Shown here in pieces: positions 9,068 to 16,780 of a DNA stretch of 49,995 nt. Position 1 is the first letter of the stretch. Every line of letters starts with the position of its first letter. Position numbers and translations under genes: made by a program. This stretch comes from CALCKU01 sp964654665. Its GTDB lineage: Bacteria; Pseudomonadota; Alphaproteobacteria; Caulobacterales; Maricaulaceae. Below the pieces are notes generated by a model. That model was not told where the DNA came from. It did no database searches and saw nothing but the letters and a program-made list of their open reading frames with translations. The stretch lies in contig CAZZKV010000021.1 in the NCBI GenBank assembly GCA_964654665.1, positions 1-49,995 of the forward strand. The letters run 5' to 3'.

Positions 9068-9471
9068 TGAGACGTCGCCGTTCCAAAGGCAATGATGATG
9101 CTGATGTCAATATGACACCGATGCTCGACATTGTGTTTATCATGTTGATCTTCTTTATCGTAACCGCAACGTTTCTTGATGAAAAAGGCATTGATTTGCA
9201 ACAGCCGCCGCCGCCGCCGCCGGATCAACCGGATGCGCCGTCAAAACCTGCGATTACAATTTATGTTGATGGAAAATCGCGTTGTTCCGTTGATACTCGT
9301 GGTACAGAATGTGACCGCGTGACTTTGGCCGTCGAGCGTCTTCTGGCTGATAAGCCGGGCGCGAATGTCATCTTGCGGGTTGATCGTCAGGCCAAGCATA
9401 ATATTCTTGTTAATTTGAAAGATGGTTTGGATATTGCTGGCCTTCAGTCAAAAATCGAGATTGTAGGTTAA
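9067..9471 (+). CDS. exbD: ExbD-type biopolymer transporter, first copy
   Basis: 134 residues: basic cytoplasmic N-terminus, one membrane helix with the essential aspartate (D21 in NMTPMLDIVF), then a periplasmic domain. Directly after the helix lies a six-proline run (residues 47-52, encoded by a CCG repeat at 9205-9222), unusual for ExbD and reminiscent of TonB linkers. The periplasmic part has a Cys pair C73/C82 that could form a disulfide. The protein couples proton flow in ExbB to movement of TonB. It is translationally coupled to the preceding ExbB; a 85-base gap with a hairpin separates it from the second copy. Confidence 0.92.
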   Translation: MRRRRSKGNDDADVNMTPMLDIVFIMLIFFIVTATFLDEKGIDLQQPPPPPPDQPDAPSKPAITIYVDGKSRCSVDTRGTECDRVTLAVERLLADKPGANVILRVDRQAKHNILVNLKDGLDIAGLQSKIEIVG

Positions 9472-9480
9472 AATATTAAG

Positions 9481-9498
9481 TGGTGCCTGCTGGCGCCA
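9481..9498 (+). promoter_or_regulatory. Small intercistronic hairpin between the exbD copies
   Basis: TGGTGCC (9481-9487) pairs with GGCGCCA (9492-9498, one G-T pair) over a four-base loop, in the only sizeable gap within the ExbB/ExbD/TonB block. No T tract follows, so an RNA stability or processing role is likelier than termination. Confidence 0.4.
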
Positions 9499-9556
9499 CT
9501 GTGTCGATTGTGTAAAATCAGTTGACTTTTTTGAAAAATTGTAATAAGGTAACATT

Positions 9557-9952
9557 ATGGCAAGACGTAGTCGTACAATTATCGAGGAGGAAGATACAGA
9601 GTTAAACATGACGCCGATGCTGGACGTTGTTTTTATTTTGCTGATCTTTTTCATCGTGACATCGGTTTTTGTGAAAACACCGGGTATTGACCCGCTTAAA
9701 CCCGAAGCTGTCACGGGGGCCAAATGGGATCCCACAATCATTGTTGCTGTGAATAGCGAAAATGAAGTCTGGATTGATAAACGCCCTTATGATGTTAATG
9801 AAATTCGCCCGATTTTACGGGGTATGCGGGATGAAAACCCAAAAGCGAATGGCGAAATTATTGGGGATCGTAATGCCCAGGCTGGTGTGGTGATGGAGGT
9901 TCAAGGCATTTTGCAAGACCTCGGTATCCAAACCCGTGTATCAACGCAATAA
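9557..9952 (+). CDS. exbD: ExbD-type biopolymer transporter, second copy
   Basis: 131 residues with the same plan as the upstream copy: an acidic/basic N-terminus, membrane helix with the conserved aspartate D23 (NMTPMLDVVF), and a periplasmic domain ending with VVMEVQGILQDLGIQTRVSTQ. It lacks the proline run and the Cys pair of the first copy, so the two subunits probably play different parts, possibly as a heteromeric ExbD pair in one ExbB pore (inference). The tonB gene begins 12 bases downstream after an AGGAGG site. Confidence 0.92.
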   Translation: MARRSRTIIEEEDTELNMTPMLDVVFILLIFFIVTSVFVKTPGIDPLKPEAVTGAKWDPTIIVAVNSENEVWIDKRPYDVNEIRPILRGMRDENPKANGEIIGDRNAQAGVVMEVQGILQDLGIQTRVSTQ

Positions 9953-9964
9953 TAGGAGGTTTTA

Positions 9965-10594
9965 ATGGGTAGTTTAATTCGTTGGTTGGTGGGTATACCG
10001 CTCGCTGCTTTTGTAACCTTCGCTCTTTTCGTTCTCATGATGATTTTGATTGCGGGGGAATTTAAACCGGAAGAAAAACTGGCCGCGGCTAATTTTGATA
10101 TCAACCCTACGGTTGAAGATATTAAAGTTGTCAAGCGCGAAACAAAGATTGATAAGGTCAAAAAAGTTGTTACGCCGCCGCCGCCGCCGCAAATTGAGCG
10201 TCAGCAAGCCGCGAAACCGACAGAGGCTATTGCGTCTTTGGAAGGGGCTATTCCTGAATTTGAAGCGCCGAAAATTGATCGGCAGAACTTTAAAATTCAA
10301 GTATCTGATCGTGATGCCCAGCCTTTGGTGCGTATCCCGCCGATTATGCCGCCACGCGCCGAGAAATCAGGCCATTGCCGGGTTCGTTTTGACGTGAGCC
10401 CAGAAGGCCAGCCGTTTAATGTGAATGCTACCTATTGTACGCAGTCGCTTTTTCAGCGGGCTTCGACAAAATCAGTTACGAAATGGAAATATAATCCAAA
10501 AATCGTTGATGGCCGTGCGGTTTCACGGTCTGGTGTGGAAACAAAAATCACATTCCGCCTCGCAGATGATCGCGGGAATATCATTCCCGAGTAA
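9965..10594 (+). CDS. tonB: TonB family energy transducer
   Basis: 209 residues, short like TonB2-type proteins. An N-terminal membrane helix (about 10-30) is followed by a short basic linker with a five-proline run (about 71-75), an extended segment, and the C-terminal domain that touches the TonB box of receptors. This has GHCRVRFDV, the Cys-containing NATYCTQSLF and the conserved SVTKWKYNP. The two Cys in the domain may be disulfide bonded. An AGGAGG sits just upstream of the ATG. It should be the energy donor for both receptors in this window, though other TonB copies elsewhere cannot be excluded. Confidence 0.93.
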   Translation: MGSLIRWLVGIPLAAFVTFALFVLMMILIAGEFKPEEKLAAANFDINPTVEDIKVVKRETKIDKVKKVVTPPPPPQIERQQAAKPTEAIASLEGAIPEFEAPKIDRQNFKIQVSDRDAQPLVRIPPIMPPRAEKSGHCRVRFDVSPEGQPFNVNATYCTQSLFQRASTKSVTKWKYNPKIVDGRAVSRSGVETKITFRLADDRGNIIPE

Positions 10595-10610
10595 TCTGTT
10601 TTAGGATTTA

Positions 10611-10631
10611 GACTGCGGATATTCCGCAGTC
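10611..10631 (+). promoter_or_regulatory. Perfect hairpin between tonB and the TPR gene
   Basis: GACTGCGGA (10611-10619) and TCCGCAGTC (10623-10631) form a perfect nine-pair stem with loop TAT, 16 bases after the tonB stop. No T tract follows. It could shield the upstream transcript from 3' decay or partly attenuate expression of the TPR gene. Confidence 0.5.
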
Positions 10632-10692
10632 AAACCAGCCATATCACAGCCATAGTATTGGCTACGCACTATAAACTGGAGATAATTGTCAG

Positions 10693-12207
10693 ATGACACA
10701 GTCTTTTTCCCTCAAGAAAGCTCTTTTTTCGGCTGTATTAGCCGTGACAACAACAGGCGTTATCTCTGTTAGTTTTGTTCAAGATGCGAATGCGCAGCGC
10801 AACCGTAATAGCCAACAAGAAGCCCCAGCCGAAGGCCGGCAATTTTCGGCTAAGGCGGGTGAGATTGTTTTGGAAGCGCAAAATTTCATGACGGCTAATC
10901 AACATTCGGCGGCATTGGGTAAATTATCCGAAGCCCTTGGTATTTCTCCGTTGAATGCTTATGAGCGCTCTACAATCTATCAGATGCAGGGCGCCACCTA
11001 TTATGAATTAAACCAAACGCCCCAAGCGATTTCCGCATTTGAACAAGCGATTAATTCCGGTGGATTACTGCCTAATGAAGTTGATAATTTGCGGGTGAAT
11101 ATCGCCCAGCTTATGATTGCGAACGGTCAATATACCCAAGGGGCGCAAGCGCTGGAAAATTATCTTAACCGCGGCGGCCAAGAAAAGCCTCAATATGTTG
11201 AGATGTTAACGCAGGCCTGGGTGCAATCGGAGAATTATGCCCGTGCATTGCCATGGGCTGAGAAATGGTTCCGCAATGCCCGCCCCAAAGAGCGTAAACA
11301 TTTCGATTTGCTGAATTTTCTGTATAATAATCTGCGCCAACCCGGAAAACAGGCGGATATTGTTAAACAAATGATCAACCGCTGGCCTGAAGATAAAACC
11401 TTATGGGATGCTTGGGCATCTATGTTGGCTAATGGCGGGCGTGAACAAGAAGCCTTTGAAGTTTCGAAAATGCTCTATTTAGGCGGTGCTTTGAATAGTG
11501 AGCAGGATTTAATGAAGGTGATACAATATTATAGTTTTTATGATATGCCGTATCAAGCTGCGCAAATTCTAGAACAAGAAATGAACCGCAACCGGATACC
11601 AAAAACATCTGATCGCCTTGTTCAACTATCGGATCTTTTCCGTCAGGCGCGTGAATATAAACGGGCTATTCCGATTTTAGAAAGTGCTGCGGCTGCATCA
11701 GGTAAAGGGAAGCTTTATGCAGACCTTGGCGAAGCGCTTTATAATGAAGGACAATGCGGAAAGGCTGAAACTGCCTTTAAAGAGGCAATCAACCGCGGGT
11801 TTGATGCGGGTAAGGCTTGGATGTTAATCGGTACCTGCCGGTATGAGGATAGCCAGAAAGAAGATCGAGCTGTTTGTAAGACATCTACTGCTGAACAGCG
11901 CGCTTCATCCGCTAAGGCTAAGAAACGGGATAATGCTGTAGCAGCCTTTAACAATGTTCCGGGATCATCGCGCGAAGGGCGTAATGCTAAAAAATGGGTG
12001 TCTTTTATTAAAGCCGAAGCCCAAGCCGTCGAAGCGCGCTGTAAGTTTGAAAAAGATACGGCGCGTGAGCTGTGTTTCATTAAAATCAAACAGGCTTATG
12101 ATGCTGAAATCTTTACAGGTGGTTTTAAACTGGAAGATAAAAACTGTGACCAGTTTAAAGAGAGATATGACTCGATTTATCGCGTGAAAGTGGCAGAAGA
12201 CGAATAA
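10693..12207 (+). CDS. TPR-repeat periplasmic protein, last gene of the TonB operon
   Basis: 504 residues. A signal peptide ends near residue 34 (ANA-Q). The body is helical with repeated TPR-like units, for example AISAFEQAINSGG (about 114-126) and a later unit YADLGEALYNEGQCGKAETA. A C-terminal third rich in Lys and Cys contains several Cys (GTCRYE, ARCKFE, RELCFIK, DKNCDQF) that may pair. TPR proteins commonly close DUF3450-TtpC-ExbB-ExbD-TonB clusters and probably act as a periplasmic scaffold of the complex; this role is inferred from context. It ends the operon before a strong terminator. Confidence 0.85.
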   Translation: MTQSFSLKKALFSAVLAVTTTGVISVSFVQDANAQRNRNSQQEAPAEGRQFSAKAGEIVLEAQNFMTANQHSAALGKLSEALGISPLNAYERSTIYQMQGATYYELNQTPQAISAFEQAINSGGLLPNEVDNLRVNIAQLMIANGQYTQGAQALENYLNRGGQEKPQYVEMLTQAWVQSENYARALPWAEKWFRNARPKERKHFDLLNFLYNNLRQPGKQADIVKQMINRWPEDKTLWDAWASMLANGGREQEAFEVSKMLYLGGALNSEQDLMKVIQYYSFYDMPYQAAQILEQEMNRNRIPKTSDRLVQLSDLFRQAREYKRAIPILESAAAASGKGKLYADLGEALYNEGQCGKAETAFKEAINRGFDAGKAWMLIGTCRYEDSQKEDRAVCKTSTAEQRASSAKAKKRDNAVAAFNNVPGSSREGRNAKKWVSFIKAEAQAVEARCKFEKDTARELCFIKIKQAYDAEIFTGGFKLEDKNCDQFKERYDSIYRVKVAEDE

Positions 12208-12230
12208 CATTATCTTTATAGGTTAATTGA

Positions 12231-12256
12231 AACCCGGTACTTGTGTGCCGGGTTTT
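12231..12256 (+). terminator. Rho-independent terminator of the TonB operon
   Basis: A ten-pair stem AACCCGGTAC (12231-12240) / GTGCCGGGTT (12245-12254, one wobble pair) with loop TTGT is followed by further T residues. It lies 23 bases after the TPR gene. Confidence 0.8.
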
Positions 12257-12339
12257 GACGTTTTAGCGTGAATAGAAAGTCTCGCGAAAGGGCGGGAGTT
12301 TTTACGAATACCCTGCTATTAATTGCATAAAGTAAGATT

Positions 12340-12852
12340 ATGAACCGAATTTTTCTAACCTATGCCCTTTTAATCCCGGGTGTTTTAACCGCAGCGGATC
12401 AGTGGTCAAAATGGTGGATAACCCGGCGGCTTAATAAGCCGATGAATATTTGTGAGCAGGATTTACGCCCGGGTGTCGGGATAGAGGTTTCACCGTTGTT
12501 CGATTTTTCCCTTGTTTGTAATCCGGGGATTAGTTGGGGATTGTTACAAGGCGACTCATCGGTCAAACGGTGGCTGCTTACACTCTTCGCTTTTATTATG
12601 TGCGGTGTTCTGATCTATTCCCTTACCCGTGTTAAAGACCGGTTGAACCGTCTCTCTATAGCGCTAATTTTAGGGGGGGCTATTGGAAACGGGATTGATC
12701 GCTTGCTTTACGGAGCTGTCACGGATTTTATCGATTTTGGCGATATTGGCTTTCATTGGGTCTTTAATATTGCCGATAGCGCCATAACAATGGGTGTTAT
12801 TGGCTTGTTGATCGCCAGTTTTGTGATTAAGCCGGATGAAAATACAGTATAA
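12340..12852 (+). CDS. lspA: Lipoprotein signal peptidase (signal peptidase II)
   Basis: 170 residues with four predicted membrane helices. The family signatures are all present: AADQWSK near the N-terminus (D20), CNPGISWGL, GNGIDRLLYGAVTDFIDF with the catalytic D129, and FNIADSA with the catalytic D146. The enzyme removes signal peptides from diacylglyceryl-modified prolipoproteins in the inner membrane. The gene following it encodes a predicted lipoprotein, a pairing common in alphaproteobacteria. The Shine-Dalgarno sequence before the ATG is weak. Confidence 0.95.
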   Translation: MNRIFLTYALLIPGVLTAADQWSKWWITRRLNKPMNICEQDLRPGVGIEVSPLFDFSLVCNPGISWGLLQGDSSVKRWLLTLFAFIMCGVLIYSLTRVKDRLNRLSIALILGGAIGNGIDRLLYGAVTDFIDFGDIGFHWVFNIADSAITMGVIGLLIASFVIKPDENTV

Positions 12853-12943
12853 ATAAGAGATGATCAATTTTTAACGCTTTGGTGACTTGGCGCTAGGACT
12901 ACACTCGTCTATGACAGTGATGAATTTTGAGGAGACGACTCTC

Positions 12944-13477
12944 ATGCAAAAAATGATGGTATTAACAGCATTGTCAATTATGGCTCTTGGGACTACGGGC
13001 TGCGCGACGGCGTCAAAAACCTTGGGCTTGACCAAAGAAGCGCCGAATGAGTTTAATATTCTGACGAAAGCCCCCTTAATTGTTCCGCCAGAATATAATT
13101 TACGTCCACCAGCTATTGGGGCCTCTAGTGCAGAGAATAATTATTCGCAAGAGGCGGCGCGCAAAGCTCTGTTAGGCGATATTGACTCAACAGAACCAAC
13201 GCAAGGTGAAATCATTCTCATGACCAAAGCGGGTGTGGGACGTGCGGATCAAGAAGTGCGATTGAAAATCGACGGAGAAAATGGTGTCGAACGAAAGACA
13301 TCGGGTTTCGCTGATCGTGTTTTATTCTGGAATAATGGTCGTTATGCTAATCCCGATGGGTCCCCGCTTGATGCCGAGCAAGAGGCTCGCCGCCAACAAG
13401 CGATTACGTCTGCGACAGGCGGCCAAGCTGTTAAAATAACTAAACGGCCTGGCTCAGGTAAATTACCGGGTCTCTAA
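12944..13477 (+). CDS. DUF3035-type lipoprotein
   Basis: 177 residues from the ATG at 12944, chosen because a signal peptide then starts properly (MQKMMVLTALS) and GAGGAG lies upstream; the frame is open from 12887 but that extension breaks the signal peptide. The cleavage region LGTTGC ends in a Cys that would be lipidated, although the lipobox lacks the usual Leu at -3. The sequence APLIVPPEYNLRPP is characteristic of DUF3035 proteins found beside lspA in alphaproteobacteria. Function is unknown; an outer membrane or periplasmic lipoprotein is likely. Confidence 0.8.
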   Translation: MQKMMVLTALSIMALGTTGCATASKTLGLTKEAPNEFNILTKAPLIVPPEYNLRPPAIGASSAENNYSQEAARKALLGDIDSTEPTQGEIILMTKAGVGRADQEVRLKIDGENGVERKTSGFADRVLFWNNGRYANPDGSPLDAEQEARRQQAITSATGGQAVKITKRPGSGKLPGL

Positions 13478-13538
13478 GCGTCAATCTTTAACGGCTTGAT
13501 ATGCATGAGCTGTCCACAAGGCGTTATTGCCCTAATCT

Positions 13539-13570
13539 AGCCTAATCGCATTGCCGCGGTTAGGCTTTTT
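13539..13570 (+). terminator. Terminator abutting the mutL start codon
   Basis: AGCCTAA (13539-13545) and TTAGGCT (13560-13566) form a seven-pair stem, with an inner CGC/GCG possible, followed by TTTT. The T tract ends only two bases before the mutL ATG at 13573. It would end the lspA-DUF3035 transcript; its 3' arm also contains the only Shine-Dalgarno-like bases for mutL (AGG). Confidence 0.65.
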
Positions 13571-13572
13571 CC

Positions 13573-15435
13573 ATGTCTGATAGCCCGATAGTGATTCGCC
13601 GCTTACCGCCCGAGACGGTTAACCGCATTGCAGCGGGCGAAGTAGTTGAACGCCCCGCCAGCGTAATCAAAGAATTAGTCGAAAACGCTATCGATGCTGG
13701 GGCGACGCATATTGATATCCGCTATGAAGATGGTGGGCGAGCGCTTATGTCTATCACCGATAATGGGCGCGGGATGAGCCGGGATGAATTACCCATTGCC
13801 ATTGCGCGCCACGCGACATCCAAATTAGCCCCCCAAGCCGATGGTCAGTGGGATTTATTAAATATAGCCACAATGGGATTTCGCGGTGAAGCTTTGCCTT
13901 CTATCGGATCAATAGCGCGGCTCACTATAACTTCGCAGGCGGTCGGCAGTGATGAATGCTGGGTGCTAACTCTTGATGGCGGCACAGAGAAGCCGCCGCG
14001 GCCGGCCCCCTTAGGGCGCGGCGCGGGAACACGCGTCGATGTCCGGGATCTGTTTTTTGCAACGCCGGCCCGGTTGAAATTTTTGAAAAGCGAGCGTTCG
14101 GAAAGCTTGGCTATTTCCGATATTGTCAAGCGGTTGGCTATGGCCAATCCAGCCATTGGGATGACCCTGCAATCAGGGGCCAGAACGACTTTAAAACTAG
14201 CAGCGCAAACGGCTGATGATGCAGGGCGATTGGCCCGGTTAGGCGCTATATTAGGCGCAGATTTTTCTAATAATGCGGTGTTGATTGATGCGGAGCGCGA
14301 ACAAATCCGCCTGTCCGGCTATGCGGGCCTGCCGACCTATTCGCGCGGTAATGCCCAGCATCAATATCTATTTGTGAATGGTCGCCCTGTGCGTGATAAA
14401 TTATTGCACGGCGCGGTGCGCGGGGCTTATCAGGATTTTCTGGCGCGGGATCGATACCCTGTTGTTGCCCTATATCTAGATTTACCGCCCCATGCTGTCG
14501 ATGTGAATGTGCATCCAGCTAAAACCGAAGTTCGGTTCCGTAATCCGGGACTTATTCGCGGGTTGATTGTGTCGGCCTTGCGCCATGCACTTGCCGGTGC
14601 CGGGCACCGCGCCAGTTCCACTGTGTCCGATTATGCCTTAGGCCGTATTCAAGCCGGACAAGCCCAGCCCACCATGAATTTCCAGCAGCGCTATGGCGGG
14701 TATCGGGGCGAGGGCGCCCCATTTCGTAATGATCCGGCATTACAGCCGCTGGTGGATGGATTTTCGGCTAAAGTCGAAGAAATGCCGGAAGGCTATACAC
14801 CGGGTCAAGCAGAAGGAATAGCCGGGCCGATACCGCCAGAGCCGGATTTAACGGAACGCCCCCTAGGCGCGGCGCGGGCGCAGTTGCACGAAACCTATGT
14901 TGTTGCCCAGACGCGCGACGGGATTGTAATTGTTGACCAACATGCAGCCCATGAGCGCCTTGTCTATGAGCGTATGAAAATGGCTATGGCCGATAAGGGG
15001 GTTGAACGCCAAGCCTTGTTGATTCCGGATATTGTTGATCTGGGCGAAAGCGATGCGGCGCGCCTATTGGCACGGACTGATGAACTGGCAGCAATGGGGT
15101 TAATCATTGAAGCGTTTGGAACGGGGGCGGTAGCGGTGCGCGAAACACCGGCGCTTTTGGGTGAAATGAATGTGCAAGGACTGCTGCGTGATTTGGCTGA
15201 TGATCTTTCCGAATATGATGAGGCTTTATCGTTGAAAGAGAAATTTGAACATGTTTGCGGTACAATGGCGTGTCATGGCAGCGTTCGCGCCGGACGGCGG
15301 CTAAATGGGGCAGAGATGAATGCCTTGCTGCGGCAAATGGAAGACACGCCCCATAGCGGACAATGTAATCACGGACGGCCAACCTATGTGGAGTTAAAAC
15401 TGGCGGATATTGAGCGTTTATTTGGGCGGCGGTAG
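13573..15435 (+). CDS. mutL: DNA mismatch repair protein MutL
   Basis: 620 residues. The GHKL ATPase motifs are intact: NRIAAGEVVERPASVIKELV with ENAIDAGAT, DNGRGM, HATSKL and GFRGEAL. The C-terminal dimer domain carries the endonuclease motif DQHA(x)2E(x)4E (D455-E466), plus ACHGSVRAGRRL, QCNHGRPT and a terminal FGRR, so this is an endonuclease-type MutL as expected where MutH/Dam are absent. It nicks the strand to be repaired after MutS recognises a mismatch. The initiation region is odd: a terminator hairpin precedes the ATG immediately and no good Shine-Dalgarno is seen. The 3' end overlaps the convergent rsmD gene by 18 bases. GC-ending codons are more frequent here than in the TonB operon. 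Confidence 0.97.
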   Translation: MSDSPIVIRRLPPETVNRIAAGEVVERPASVIKELVENAIDAGATHIDIRYEDGGRALMSITDNGRGMSRDELPIAIARHATSKLAPQADGQWDLLNIATMGFRGEALPSIGSIARLTITSQAVGSDECWVLTLDGGTEKPPRPAPLGRGAGTRVDVRDLFFATPARLKFLKSERSESLAISDIVKRLAMANPAIGMTLQSGARTTLKLAAQTADDAGRLARLGAILGADFSNNAVLIDAEREQIRLSGYAGLPTYSRGNAQHQYLFVNGRPVRDKLLHGAVRGAYQDFLARDRYPVVALYLDLPPHAVDVNVHPAKTEVRFRNPGLIRGLIVSALRHALAGAGHRASSTVSDYALGRIQAGQAQPTMNFQQRYGGYRGEGAPFRNDPALQPLVDGFSAKVEEMPEGYTPGQAEGIAGPIPPEPDLTERPLGAARAQLHETYVVAQTRDGIVIVDQHAAHERLVYERMKMAMADKGVERQALLIPDIVDLGESDAARLLARTDELAAMGLIIEAFGTGAVAVRETPALLGEMNVQGLLRDLADDLSEYDEALSLKEKFEHVCGTMACHGSVRAGRRLNGAEMNALLRQMEDTPHSGQCNHGRPTYVELKLADIERLFGRR

Positions 15436-16002
15436 TCGCAGAAACATGACCCGCGCAGCCCCCCATATTTTATCCGCCATAACGTCGAAACCGGCGAGAT
15501 TGATTTCGGCGTCTTTACTATCTTCTAAAATAATAATACCGTTTTCAGCGATGAGGCCATGGTCTCGCAACCGCAAAAGCGCGGGACGCCACAGGCCTTT
15601 ATTATAGGGCGGGTCCATAAATATATGAGTGAAGGCTCCGCGCAAATTCCCCGGTGCAATTTTGAGCTTAGTTGCATCATGACGATGTAGCCGCGTAACA
15701 CCAAATAACCCCATTTTCTCGATGTTCTTGCGGATAGCGGCGCGGGCTTTAGGCTCTGTTTCAACAAAAAGACAAAAAGCAGCGCCGCGAGAAATAGCCT
15801 CCAGACCCAGCGCGCCAGAGCCTGCGAAAATATCCGTGACGATTGCGCCGTCCAGCGGCGGGGCCCATCCACCATTTTGCGTATTGGCATGGGTAAGGAT
15901 ATTGAAAATGGACTCGCGGGTTTGATCAGAGGTTGGGCGGGTATTACGCCCGGCGGGCGTTTCAATATTGCGCCCGCGTAAATGGCCCGATACAATTCTC
16001 AT
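15418..16002 (-). CDS. rsmD: 16S rRNA (guanine-966 N2)-methyltransferase RsmD
   Basis: 194 residues, normal for the family. The N-terminus MRIVSGHLRGRNIETP is diagnostic, followed by RPTSDQTRESIFNIL, the SAM-binding DIFAGSGALGLEA and the catalytic DPPYNKG. It methylates G966 of 16S rRNA during small subunit assembly. Its start overlaps the stop of the upstream PepSY gene (ATGA overlap at 15999-16002), so the two are translationally coupled; its 3' end overlaps mutL. Confidence 0.96.
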   Translation of the reverse strand: MRIVSGHLRGRNIETPAGRNTRPTSDQTRESIFNILTHANTQNGGWAPPLDGAIVTDIFAGSGALGLEAISRGAAFCLFVETEPKARAAIRKNIEKMGLFGVTRLHRHDATKLKIAPGNLRGAFTHIFMDPPYNKGLWRPALLRLRDHGLIAENGIIILEDSKDAEINLAGFDVMADKIWGAARVMFLRLPPPK

Positions 16003-16712
16003 GATCGGGTTTGACGCGGCTTTTTAGGGCGAGGGCGCAAGATAATACGGTGGGCAACGAGTGCCATGCCCGATAGAGCAAAGAGTAAGGCCGCGCCAGA
16101 AAAGAGCCGGAGCCAGATTGTATTGAAATTATCGCGGCTTTTATAATCCATAATATGTAACATCCACATGAAATCAAAGACGCGCCAAACCCGCGTGCGT
16201 ATAGCTGCCAGATCAGCCGTTTGTGCATTGACATAAAGACGGGTTTTAGAGGAGTCGTCAAATTGAGCCTGCCAAACAGGAAGGGGTCCGCGATATTCGA
16301 TCGGAGCTATATCAATCTTGTTTAACTGGGTCATTTGCCCTGTACCGCGATAATATCGCGAGAGGGCGATCCTAACATGATCTTCGCTTGCTCCTGTCCA
16401 GTCCTGACCAGTGAGAGCATCATAATAATGTTTATTATTGACGACATAGACCGGCGTACCTGCGACAGAGCGCAGAGTAACAGATTGCGTATGCTCAACC
16501 GCCAAACGCGCAATAGGGATAACATTAGTACTCAGTAGATCAAAATTTTGTTTTTGCGCGACATGATTGCCGCGGACCGTTTCAATGGGGAAAAGGGTCA
16601 TAAAAAACCCAGAGGCGAACCATAGGGTAATTTGAATGCCAAGGATAAGCCCTGACCATTTATGCAAACGGGTAAGCTTGCGCCAGAATGTTTTTTTTTG
16701 GGCTGGGTTCAT
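15999..16712 (-). CDS. PepSY-type integral membrane protein
   Basis: 237 residues with an N-terminal membrane helix preceded by RLHKWSGLILG (about 14-24), typical of PepSY-associated membrane proteins, a periplasmic domain of about 150 residues (YVVNNKHYYDALTG, DDSSKTRLYVN), and a C-terminal helix near 203-225 with a basic tail. Relatives often contribute to iron or heme metabolism or act as electron-transfer membrane proteins, but nothing here fixes the substrate. Coupling to rsmD by a four-base overlap appears to be positional rather than functional. It is divergent from the LysM gene. Confidence 0.75.
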   Translation of the reverse strand: MNPAQKKTFWRKLTRLHKWSGLILGIQITLWFASGFFMTLFPIETVRGNHVAQKQNFDLLSTNVIPIARLAVEHTQSVTLRSVAGTPVYVVNNKHYYDALTGQDWTGASEDHVRIALSRYYRGTGQMTQLNKIDIAPIEYRGPLPVWQAQFDDSSKTRLYVNAQTADLAAIRTRVWRVFDFMWMLHIMDYKSRDNFNTIWLRLFSGAALLFALSGMALVAHRIILRPRPKKPRQTRS

Positions 16713-16780
16713 ATGGGGCTGTTTAACCTTTTCTTAGCTATAATAAAGCTAGATTTCATGCGACAAAACGGAGCTGATTC

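Noticed and set aside
9205..9222. The CCG repeat as a phase-variable microsatellite
   Set aside because: It is in frame and codes a proline run; unit changes of three bases would not switch the gene off, so contingency control is unlikely.
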